Assembly (NCBI GenBank): GCA_020832005.1
Contig: JAFIFN010000029.1
Coordinates: 1 to 34,588 of the forward strand
Direction: 5' to 3'
Origin: Gammaproteobacteria bacterium
GTDB taxonomy: Bacteria; Pseudomonadota; Gammaproteobacteria; Steroidobacterales; PWYM01
DNA: 34,588 nt
Below are positions 27,301-34,164 of the stretch, piece by piece (position 1 is the first letter of the stretch; every line of letters begins with the position of its first letter). The position numbers and the translations under genes are program-made. Below the pieces are notes generated by a model that did not search any database, had not been told where the DNA came from, and worked only from the letters and a program-made list of their open reading frames with translations.

Positions 27301-29590
27301 GCCGCAGGAGACCCTCGAGCTGCTGGCGCGTGCGTATGAACGGCGCGACCCGCTCGGCCGCGACCTCGGCACTCAATTCCACGGGCAGCGCGGCCGTCAG
27401 CTGCGCCTGCTGCGCGCCGAAATCCACTGACAGGTCGAACTCGCTGTTGCCCTGCAGACGCAGCAGGTAGTCCTGTCCGGCGGCGAGGCGTGCCGGACTG
27501 CTGCGCGCATCGTGTTCCCGCGTCAGCAGGTCGGTGTCCGGATCGTCGGCGTGGAACAGCGCGAGGCGGATCGAACGTGTCCCCTCGACCCGCAATTCAC
27601 TGTCCTGCACAAACCGCGGCAGTCGATACCAGCGTTCGCGCATCGTCGTGTCGAAACGCCCATGGAGTCGAAAATCCTGCGGCAGCGGACGGGCCTGCTC
27701 GGCAAGGCGCTGCGGGTGAAGGACCGTGAGGCGCTGCAGCGGATGGCCTCTTGCAGCAGTGATCTCGTAGCGTCCTTCGCCCGGATCATCAGCGCGTAGC
27801 TGAACATAGTGCGGTCCGGCGTCGAGCAGCAGCGCAGGCGTTGTCGTCTCGCCCGGTGACAGCCGGAACTCCTGCACCGGCCGCGAGCCCCACAGCACCG
27901 TCGCCCGCAGATCCCCGTCATGCGGTGCGGTCAGTGTCAGCGTGATCAGCTCCGGGCCGCGCAGGTCCATCCGCAGGTAGGTGCGCTTGTCGGTCCTGGT
28001 CACATTGCCTTGCAGCGTGGTGCCATCCAGCGGCAGGTCGAACGCCAGTTCGGGTGCATCGCTGGGTTCGGTGACCAGGTTCGGCGGTACCGCGCCGAGT
28101 GACTGCGCCTGGATTTCGTAGTTGCCCTCGTTGCCGGTCAGGGCAAAGATGTGTCGGCCCACATCGAGTACGAGATTGTCGAGGCGCAGCGGACCGGTCT
28201 GTCGCGATGCCCGTCGTGCGCTCTGCAGCGTGGTGTTGTAGCGCCCGCCGCGCTGCACCAGGGAGAGCTCACGGGAAGTCTCACCGCGGGCGATGACACG
28301 CCAGATCTCTGCCTGCCCCTCCACCGTCACGAAGAAGTGTTCGATGTCTCCATCGCGTCCGAAGCTGCCCCGGGCGCGACCGTCAGCGGCCAGCGCCACC
28401 GCCTCTCCAGGCGTGTCGTTGGGTTCGTAGATGACGCCGCGGCGGATGCGCCCACGGCGCTCCCAGCGGATCCTGTAGTCGGTCTCGACGCTGGCCGGGC
28501 GCACGCGCAGGCCATGTGTGCCGGGCTGCAGCACGAGATCGTCGAGCCGCGCCCCCTCGCGGCCCTCGCGACACAGCCGATCAGTGCCGTCCGGGTGCAG
28601 CAGGCAAAGCTCCATGGCGGTTCGCGGCTCGGCCTCGAGGATCAGCGACAGCCGTTGCGCGGTCCATTCTTCACTGAGCTCGAAGCGAAAGAAATCCGGA
28701 TCCCGCGGGCCGGAGCGGCCACTGATCGCATCGCCTTCGCCCACGACAGTCGCCTGCGGCCAGCGGTCGTTTGGCTCGCGTTCCTCGCCGGCCGACACCG
28801 GACCACTGAACTCAAGGTTGATGACCCGTGGGCCGGCATGCCCATCGGCGATCTGCACCAGGTATTCACCTGCCGGCAGCATCAGGTTTGCCAGCCGTGC
28901 GCGACCGGCCCGGTCGACTTCGCGGCTCGCCACCTGCTGGCCCTGGGCGTCGTGTATCCGCAGTTCGGCTTTTCGCCCGGGTGGCACATGGCCGGCGAGG
29001 GTCACGGCGGCCTCCTCCCCAGCCTCATGCGAGAAGCGATACCAGCTTTCGGCCTGCATGGCGTAGTGGTGCAGTGGTCGGCGCTCGGTGATGCGCTGCG
29101 CTGCGTCGGCCTGTGCGTCGGTGGATGGGGGCAGCGATTGCGTCGGTGAGGAGCGCAGGAACACGCGATAGCTCCCGGCGGCTGCCATCCGGGCGCGACT
29201 GATACCGAGCAGGTAATCGCCTTCCTCGACGACCAGACCCTCGAGGACGGCGCGTGGTGATTCGGGCTCGGCCTGGAGCGCGACCAGGACCTCGGGGGAT
29301 TCGTCGGGATCACCCGACCAGCGCAGCAGATCCACGCGCGTGAGGCCGCCCGGGATGCCTTCGAGTTCGATCGTCCACAGCCGCGCGGCCGCAGCGTCCT
29401 CCACACTCCACAGGAAGAAATCCTGGTCGTCCTCGTAGAGCTCGCCGACCAGCGTCGCTTCACCCCTGACCGGGGTGGCCTGGGCCGGCTGATTGTTCGG
29501 CTCACGCTCCACGACAACGCGTGAGGACTGGGCTGACAGCAGGACTGGCCAGAGCAACAACGCAACACGCAGCGTCCGGGACATCCGCAT
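24362..29590 (-). CDS. Giant exported protein with PPC-like repeats and two VWA domains
   Basis: The 1742-aa secreted or surface protein has a signal peptide at residues 1 to about 20. Repeated EPN-type modules, as in pre-peptidase C-terminal (PPC) domains, begin near residues 28, 269, 388 and 513 (EREPNNQPAQAT, EREPNDRWPQAT, YEPNDTPGEA, TEPSDAPELA). The middle has a discoidin-like stretch around GFVLDTTGVEPARRL. Two von Willebrand A domains follow, with metal-site motifs DSSGS at 1297 and DASGS at 1508; the second also has LLTDGEETCDGD. A short beta-rich tail ends GGVATLVTLD. The track's ATG is far upstream. The AAGGAG at 29606-29601 fits ATG 29590 (10 nt), while ATG 29599 is only 1 nt away. 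There is no peptidase domain. An adhesion or complex-assembly role is inferred. Confidence 0.85.
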   Translation of the reverse strand: MRMSRTLRVALLLWPVLLSAQSSRVVVEREPNNQPAQATPVRGEATLVGELYEDDQDFFLWSVEDAAAARLWTIELEGIPGGLTRVDLLRWSGDPDESPEVLVALQAEPESPRAVLEGLVVEEGDYLLGISRARMAAAGSYRVFLRSSPTQSLPPSTDAQADAAQRITERRPLHHYAMQAESWYRFSHEAGEEAAVTLAGHVPPGRKAELRIHDAQGQQVASREVDRAGRARLANLMLPAGEYLVQIADGHAGPRVINLEFSGPVSAGEEREPNDRWPQATVVGEGDAISGRSGPRDPDFFRFELSEEWTAQRLSLILEAEPRTAMELCLLHPDGTDRLCREGREGARLDDLVLQPGTHGLRVRPASVETDYRIRWERRGRIRRGVIYEPNDTPGEAVALAADGRARGSFGRDGDIEHFFVTVEGQAEIWRVIARGETSRELSLVQRGGRYNTTLQSARRASRQTGPLRLDNLVLDVGRHIFALTGNEGNYEIQAQSLGAVPPNLVTEPSDAPELAFDLPLDGTTLQGNVTRTDKRTYLRMDLRGPELITLTLTAPHDGDLRATVLWGSRPVQEFRLSPGETTTPALLLDAGPHYVQLRADDPGEGRYEITAARGHPLQRLTVLHPQRLAEQARPLPQDFRLHGRFDTTMRERWYRLPRFVQDSELRVEGTRSIRLALFHADDPDTDLLTREHDARSSPARLAAGQDYLLRLQGNSEFDLSVDFGAQQAQLTAALPVELSAEVAAERVAPFIRTRQQLEGLLRLQHQGDEPLEVELISSASDRTWSLEVDDSHIRLQPGESREVAWRSLSGRDLAPAEPVILAFAARHADQRQVAAALEIAVDPSTRPVSPQPGAVLPEPLVGAINVAWSEFGARPVSGTTAHERLISGSLPETANLQVRHGEHVDIVLAGDTAAPIHGFVLDTTGVEPARRLAAFAVALSEDGEHFETVLEAEMAPLARPQAFALPEPVMARHARLILRAPALASEQRIELNAFKVLASGDLDLSGGRGFNLAELSLGGHVIHTDPIAGFGIWAEQLLDEGSQMGALRRAAGQTTSWLIGFRDQRSARIGEIVIEPHRVAGGMPHFSQFTVQVALASPIGPWETVAVIDVDDSGGRWQAETPVWARYVRFESNAAEAAASFMLPTRIRIYEPPVDASYRSALAEWGTDWWDGPYEHAFPAPLPLREPPRQQGNRTTATAAALVADEPARGHVQLGQTEAWYRLRMPEGHNVMELTLSGVERLRAGLEIQGADGRPRTPESERTAGRHHQVLLRAEPGEELRIRVFEAPLSIVFAWDSSGSVAQYVAMIQRAVRLYARSLRPGLDEAQFIQFDGPPIFTRFLDDPHEVALGLNAFDNNYSGSNVHTAMIHAVDALRDRPGQRAIIAIGDAEEDINMRGIGRTLWPAMAQVKPRVYAFKVRPGRVTDDLRRRQSTMQSFAAVNGGYYATVYDAAQLDAALQRVTQELRDPAEYLLTASSRFEQDPGPARLRVVSAEPLVPAGAVSIILDASGSMLRRMQGGRRIEVAKRVLGEVIEVIPEGTPVALRVYGNREANACRSDLEIPLSPLQRSGFRSSLEGITAINLARTPIADSLAKAADDLADATGRRMVVLLTDGEETCDGDAQAVIAQLLDQGFDLRLNIVGFQLGDQGFQAEFESLAAQAGGLYFDSASEEELVLALQRAFAVPYRVLGRAGSVIATGLVGGEEIEVAAGTHTIVVDGEAPRRLEDQRLRGGVATLVTLD

Positions 29591-29777
29591 GGTCGGCATT
29601 CTCCTTGCCAGGCAGTCAGGCGACCGAAGCGTCGAGTTTCCGACGGGGAGGCGCCACGAACAACCCTCGGAAAATACCTGAGCAGTTTTGCCGACGGATC
29701 TCGTTTGAGAGGAGGTGACCGCAGTATTCGTGTGCGGCGCCGTGACCCCTGAAGCCACATCCGCAAGGAGAAATCCG

Positions 29778-30368
29778 ATGACCGATTTGCCCCGTCCTCA
29801 CGCGCTGGATCGTCGGCGCCTGCTCATTGGTACGGCCCTGCTGGTCGGTGCTGCGACCGTGGCACCAGTGACCCTCGGCCGCGAGCAAGGCCGCCTGGAG
29901 ATCCGCGTGCGCGATCCGAGACGACTGGAGGGACTACGTGGCGAGGAGCTTCGCAGAGCCTTGCTGGAACACCTCCAGATTCGCAGCGCAGATGCCAGAG
30001 AGGCGATTCCCGTCGCGCTGTGCGTCGTTCGCGTGGAAGGCGGCCGTGTCGCCGAGGTGTTCATGTCTGGGGAATTCCGCGCGGCGGGAGGTGAGAACTC
30101 AATCCCTGGGGGAGACATGTTTATCCCTGGAGGGGATATGTTCTTTCCACGAGATATGTTCATCCCGGGCGGAGACATGTTCATCCCGGGGGGCGATATG
30201 TTCTACCCACCGCAGGGGGCGGAGCGGTACGCCGCCGAGGCTGCCGTTCGCGTGCTGGGCGAGCAACGCGCCGAGCATGGGCTGTTCTTCGTGGTGATTG
30301 CGGCAGATCCGCGGGTTCGCGAGTCGATCGCCTCATCGGGCACCGCGCTCCCCCTGGCTCGCGGTTAG
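29778..30368 (+). CDS. Tat-exported protein with GGDMFIP heptad repeats
   Basis: The 196-aa protein has a Tat-type leader (DRRRLLIG, hydrophobic run, end near residue 34). Residues 35-105 are a small alpha/beta domain with one Cys. Residues 109-142 are five near-identical units, IPGGDMF x2, FPRDMF, IPGGDMF x2, ending YPPQG. A short alpha/beta tail (RYAAEAAVRVLGEQRAEHGLFFVVIA) closes it. The protein contains no Trp. ATG 29778 has AAGGAG 7 nt upstream. The track start (29715) would add a non-signal extension. A flavoprotein gene begins 7 bp after the stop. No family was recognised; metal binding through Asp/Met or modification of the repeat are possibilities only. Confidence 0.8.
   Translation: MTDLPRPHALDRRRLLIGTALLVGAATVAPVTLGREQGRLEIRVRDPRRLEGLRGEELRRALLEHLQIRSADAREAIPVALCVVRVEGGRVAEVFMSGEFRAAGGENSIPGGDMFIPGGDMFFPRDMFIPGGDMFIPGGDMFYPPQGAERYAAEAAVRVLGEQRAEHGLFFVVIAADPRVRESIASSGTALPLARG
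30102..30203 (+). repeat. Five-unit IPGGDMF-encoding tandem repeat
   Basis: Four 21-base units and one 18-base unit encode IPGGDMF, IPGGDMF, FPRDMF, IPGGDMF, IPGGDMF. Synonymous positions differ between units (CCT/CCG, GGG/GGA/GGC, GAC/GAT). The peptide is therefore conserved more tightly than the DNA, which argues for selection on the protein rather than a fresh duplication. Confidence 0.9.
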
Positions 30369-30375
30369 TCCGGCC

Positions 30376-31560
30376 ATGCGACCTTGCCGTGGAGTTCGAC
30401 GGCGCGCAGGGACCCTCGCGGATGCCGTGGTGGTGGGCGGCGGCCCTGCGGGCTGTCTGGCCGCGACGCTGCTGCACGCGACCGGTAGACGGGTCCTGCT
30501 GTTGCACCGTTCGCGCGGTTCGCATGGCAAAGGTGCGGGTGCGCACGCGCATCGGATCCCCTCGGAAAGCTGGCTGGCCCTGGAGCGGATTCTGCCCGGT
30601 CTTCATCGTGAGGTGATTGAAGCAGGCGCAACGCAGGGGTCGCTGCATTGTCTCTCCGCCGGCGCCGGGAACGACGCTGCGGTTACGCCATGGTTGTCAC
30701 GTCGACTACTGGACCGTCTGATGCGCAGGCGCACAGCGGCCGCCGGGGTGATCGTCAAGGACGTCTCTGCACTGCACGTCGCAGCACTGACGACACGGCA
30801 ATGGGAGATCGACTACCAGCCCGCCGATGGGCGCAGTCGGATCGCCCATTCGCGCGCACCGCTGCTGGTCGACGCCAGCGGGAGTGCACGCGCCGCGCTT
30901 GCGGGTGTAGCCGGCGCACTCGGGTCTGCGATCCCCCTGCTGCAGGTGCCGGGGCAGGATCATTACTGGTCCGTACGACTGGCGGATATTGCGCTGCCAT
31001 GGGGCGCCGGCGCGTTAAGTCTCGATAGTGACAGGGCAGGCAGGGTCATCATCCAGCGCCTGGAGTCGGGTTCAGACGACGGGGCCACGCATCTGCTCAC
31101 GTGCATTGTCCGCGGTGAATCCCGCGGCACGGAAGGTGCGAAGCCGACTCCCACTGATCTGCTCTCCGCTCTGTCTGCGGATCCCGAGCTGGCCGACATG
31201 CTCGCCAATGCCCGACCGGTGGCGCCGCCGAACCGCTTTGGCCCGCTGCCGATTCAACTGCTCCAGATGCACCGCGTCGGTGCCGCTGCGCCCGACTGGC
31301 TTGCGCTGGGCGATGCCTTGCTGGTCACGCCACCGGCGAAAGGGCTGGGTATCGCCTGGGCGGTGCTGCAAGCCGAGCGTCTACGCGCGGGCCTCGATGC
31401 CGGCCTTGAGTCCGACGAGCTTCGCCGCAGCCTCGGTGAGTTCGCCGAGGCGGCGTGGCTGAGCGCCAGCTTCGAACAAGCGCTCGAGGATGACGGCTTT
31501 CACCCGCGCAATTCGTTTGACCTCTTGAGAGACCAGAGCGAGGAGTCATGTCATGCGTGA
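30376..31560 (+). CDS. FAD-dependent monooxygenase-like flavoprotein
   Basis: The 394-aa protein has the FAD loop VVVGGGPAG (about 18-26), a central LLVDASGSARAALAG segment and the second FAD motif WLALGDALLVTPPAKGLGIAWA near residue 320. This order fits the PHBH/geranylgeranyl-reductase/halogenase superfamily, which includes LodB- and QhpG-type flavoproteins that modify partner proteins. Halogenase hallmark WxWxIP is absent. The track start at 30298 overlaps the previous gene; ATG 30376 begins shortly before the FAD loop and leaves a 7-bp gap. No signal peptide is present, so it acts in the cytosol, before Tat export of its neighbour. Its stop overlaps the next ATG by 8 bp. Confidence 0.85.
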   Translation: MRPCRGVRRRAGTLADAVVVGGGPAGCLAATLLHATGRRVLLLHRSRGSHGKGAGAHAHRIPSESWLALERILPGLHREVIEAGATQGSLHCLSAGAGNDAAVTPWLSRRLLDRLMRRRTAAAGVIVKDVSALHVAALTTRQWEIDYQPADGRSRIAHSRAPLLVDASGSARAALAGVAGALGSAIPLLQVPGQDHYWSVRLADIALPWGAGALSLDSDRAGRVIIQRLESGSDDGATHLLTCIVRGESRGTEGAKPTPTDLLSALSADPELADMLANARPVAPPNRFGPLPIQLLQMHRVGAAAPDWLALGDALLVTPPAKGLGIAWAVLQAERLRAGLDAGLESDELRRSLGEFAEAAWLSASFEQALEDDGFHPRNSFDLLRDQSEESCHA

Positions 31561-32518
31561 ACGTTGCAAGGGAACGTCTTTCGGATCACAGGTGATCGGC
31601 ACGCTGGCCGTCGTCCTGGTGCTGTCGCCGATCGATGCATCCGCCCAATTCATCGACCGGTTGCGCGACGCCGCGCGGGGTGCCGCCGAGCGGGAGACCC
31701 AGCGGCAGGTCGAGATCCGCGTTCGCGAGACCGTGCGCTGCGCCTTCGGCGAGATTGAATGTATCCAGCGGGCGGAATCGGAGGGCCACGACGTCGAAAT
31801 CGTCGATGCCCAGGGCCAGGTCATGAGTCCGGCCGACGTGGAGGCACTTTCGGCCGGCGCCGCCGGTTTCGCGCCCGCTGCGCCACCGCCTGGCGCGGGC
31901 GCGTTGCCGACTGCGGTACCCGGCGCTGCCACCGGTGCGGCACACCAGTTCGTAGCGGGCAGCCATGTGCTGTTCTTCGATGACTTCGCTAACGGTCGCG
32001 TCGGGGACTTCCCAGGCGGGCTCGAGTTCGTCCGCGGCAACCTGGAACTCGTCGAGTGGCAGGGCCGGAAGCTGCTGCGCGCCACCGGGCCGAGCCGTTT
32101 CCGGGTCGCGCTGCCCGGCGCGCTGCCGGAGAGTTTCACGCTGGAGTTCGATCTGCACGTCGGCGACACCGGCCTTGATGAGAACGCCGTATTGACCCAG
32201 ACCCATGATGGCGCGCTGTTCGAGTACGAGGGCAACTATTTCGCCCTGGGGGGACTGGGGCCCGACGGCAACATGGGCTTGCGTGGCCGTAACCTGCCGA
32301 CCGCTGTGGTCGAGTCGCGGCGTACGGAGGCCGCAGTTGTGCCGGTGCGCATCCTGGTGCAGGGCAGTACGACGCGGATGTTCCTCGAGGATCAACGCAT
32401 CGTGAACGTCCCCAATGCGCAGCTCGCGCGCGGCAACGTGCTCGAGTTCCGACTCAACGGCAGCGACCAGTCCCCGAGCCACATCACGGGGATCCGCGTG
32501 GCCACACAGGCGCCGTGA
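31553..32518 (+). CDS. Secreted LamG/concanavalin-like protein
   Basis: The 321-aa protein has a signal peptide (to about residue 32, DASA-Q), an Arg/Glu-rich helical segment with a Cys pair (VRCAFGEIECIQ), an Ala/Pro-rich linker, and from about residue 130 a beta-sandwich-like domain (HVLFFDDFANGRVGDFP, LEFDLHVGDTG, VPVRILVQGSTTRMFLEDQRI). That second half resembles concanavalin-like LamG modules found in some OmpA-type surface proteins. AGGAG lies 7 nt before ATG 31553; the start is nested in the end of the flavoprotein gene. Binding of a glycan or envelope polymer is possible but not shown. Confidence 0.8.
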   Translation: MRERCKGTSFGSQVIGTLAVVLVLSPIDASAQFIDRLRDAARGAAERETQRQVEIRVRETVRCAFGEIECIQRAESEGHDVEIVDAQGQVMSPADVEALSAGAAGFAPAAPPPGAGALPTAVPGAATGAAHQFVAGSHVLFFDDFANGRVGDFPGGLEFVRGNLELVEWQGRKLLRATGPSRFRVALPGALPESFTLEFDLHVGDTGLDENAVLTQTHDGALFEYEGNYFALGGLGPDGNMGLRGRNLPTAVVESRRTEAAVVPVRILVQGSTTRMFLEDQRIVNVPNAQLARGNVLEFRLNGSDQSPSHITGIRVATQAP

Positions 32519-32555
32519 ACTGCGCGGCACAACCCCACCGCCGGAGGGTGGAGCG

Positions 32556-33989
32556 ATGAGAACAGTGAGCACGGCTTTCAACGGACTCTGTTTGGCTGTC
32601 GCAGCAGGCCTGGCCTGGCCGCTTGCGTTGCAAGCCGCCGAGGGCCTGTACCTCGAGCAGCGCATGTCCACCGAACAGCAGCGTGACCATGACGAAAGTC
32701 ACATGCGCAGCTGGGTCCAGGACGAGCGCTTTCGCATGGAGTTCGTCGACAGCGAACATCCCTTGTTCGCGGCAGGCACCTACATGCTGAGTCTCGACGG
32801 CGGCGAGACCAGCTATCTCGTCGATCCGGCGGCGCAGACCTACACACGGGTCGCGCCGGCCGAAATCGCCGAACAGCTGTTCGCCGGGCTGACGGCCATG
32901 GAGGACGAGGGCGGCGACGGGGCCACCCGCCAGATGATCGATATCCAGTTTTCGGACGTGTTCTCGGAAGATCTGGGCACGGCGGCTGGCGAACCCGTGT
33001 TGGGATACTCCACAACGATTCACCGCGTACGCTCCGGCTACACCATGGAGCTCAAGGTGCTGTTCATGACTCATCGCCAGAGCGTGGAGACGGTCACCGA
33101 GCTCTGGGTCACCGGCGAGATCGACTCGCCACGCATCAGCGCATGGTTCGACATCGGCACGGTGACGGGTAATGAAGAGTCCGATGCCGCGCTGATCGAC
33201 CCGCTGGCGTCAATATCGGGCACGGTGCTTCGATCGGTGCACGAGACGACCGTTCGCGCCGGCCGCCGCGGTCGGCCACAACAAAGCCGCAGTGTCATGG
33301 AGGTCACCGCACTGAGGCACGAGTCCATCGACAGCAGCCTGTTCGAACTGCCCGCAGGCTTTGCCGAGCAGTCACTGGCCATGCGCCTGGGCGGTACCGA
33401 GATGCCTTCAGTGGCCCGCGGGCCCGAACCCTCCGGGGGTGCCGTGCGCCGGGTCGGGCGGATGTTCGGCGGTGTGTTCAACCGTGAATCGGACGACGAA
33501 GAGCGCAGCCTGGAGGAACGTATTTCCACCCTGATGCGGGTGCCCACCGGTGACCTGGAACTGCTCATGGATGGCAAAGCACTGAGGCTGCAGACCTTCC
33601 TGCGCGACGACGGCAACACCGCGGCCTGGGTGGCACAGGCCGATGGCAGCTTCGCGGTGTTCGTCAATGGCTTTCATGACGGCCACGACGGCTATCGGGA
33701 CACCATCAGTGTCCGTGCCATTGTCAGCGGGTTCGACACGCCGTGCCCGTGCACCCCCGAAAGAGTCGTCATCCGGTTCCACCAGGGCGACGATCGGATG
33801 ACGAACTTCTACGAGTCGACCGATGCGGAGCTCGTGTTTACCCAACTGGACCGCAACGGCGATCAACTCGAGGTGGCCGGCGAGTTTGCCGGGCCTTTCG
33901 GTTTCAAGCGCGATATGGACTCGACCCCGGGACAGCGCATCCACGGTGAGGGCCGCTTCGAGGCGCTGGCGAACCGCGCCGGGCATTGA
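32556..33989 (+). CDS. Secreted two-domain protein: DUF4412-like plus CPCTP domain
   Basis: The 477-aa protein has a signal peptide (residues 1 to about 27). Residues 28-285 look like a DUF4412-type module (YLEQRMSTEQQ, SWVQDERFRMEF, YLVDPAAQTYTRV). A linker with a basic patch follows. Residues 345-470 match the secreted protein at 15796-16404: LQTFLRDDGNTAAW, PCPCTPE at 396-402, and C-terminal GRFEAL. The ORF track extends to 32415; ATG 32556 has GGAGGGTGGAG just upstream and starts at the signal peptide. It is the last gene of the four-gene run, 37 bp after the LamG-like gene. Function is unknown; the paired-Cys domain may be redox- or metal-related. Confidence 0.82.
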   Translation: MRTVSTAFNGLCLAVAAGLAWPLALQAAEGLYLEQRMSTEQQRDHDESHMRSWVQDERFRMEFVDSEHPLFAAGTYMLSLDGGETSYLVDPAAQTYTRVAPAEIAEQLFAGLTAMEDEGGDGATRQMIDIQFSDVFSEDLGTAAGEPVLGYSTTIHRVRSGYTMELKVLFMTHRQSVETVTELWVTGEIDSPRISAWFDIGTVTGNEESDAALIDPLASISGTVLRSVHETTVRAGRRGRPQQSRSVMEVTALRHESIDSSLFELPAGFAEQSLAMRLGGTEMPSVARGPEPSGGAVRRVGRMFGGVFNRESDDEERSLEERISTLMRVPTGDLELLMDGKALRLQTFLRDDGNTAAWVAQADGSFAVFVNGFHDGHDGYRDTISVRAIVSGFDTPCPCTPERVVIRFHQGDDRMTNFYESTDAELVFTQLDRNGDQLEVAGEFAGPFGFKRDMDSTPGQRIHGEGRFEALANRAGH

Positions 33990-34127
33990 TCCCGCACTGC
34001 CGGTATGCAGCTCGGACGCGAGGCATCGAGAACGCCAATCTCGCCTTCGATCCAGCCGAAGAGCCGCCGACCCTGTGGGCCTCAAGCCGTGCACAGCACT
34101 ATGACGTTCAGGCTGCCTATATCCCCC

Positions 34128-34133
34128 TATACT
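34128..34133 (+). promoter_or_regulatory. Possible -10 box before amidohydrolase
   Basis: TATACT lies 31 nt before the amidohydrolase ATG in the 175-bp gap after the four-gene run. No clear -35 accompanies it. It would give this gene its own promoter. Confidence 0.3.
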
Positions 34134-34164
34134 CAGGTCAGTACAACAGCTGGGGGAAAATTCA

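Noticed and set aside
28151-29149. 332-aa plus-strand ORF
   Set aside because: It is antisense to the PPC-like repeats of the giant protein and has no independent support.
24362-29590. Giant VWA protein as target of a dedicated marine-type sortase, given the kinase at the left edge
   Set aside because: The C-terminus has no sorting motif, hydrophobic segment or basic tail; no sortase is in the window and the genes are 23 kb apart.
30102-30203. RTX-type calcium-binding repeats
   Set aside because: The unit is a heptad with PGGDMF, lacking the nonapeptide GGxGxDxxx spacing, and the protein uses a Tat leader rather than type I secretion.
30376-31560. Tryptophan halogenase
   Set aside because: The WxWxIP motif and catalytic Lys region are not seen, and the protein is shorter than typical halogenases.
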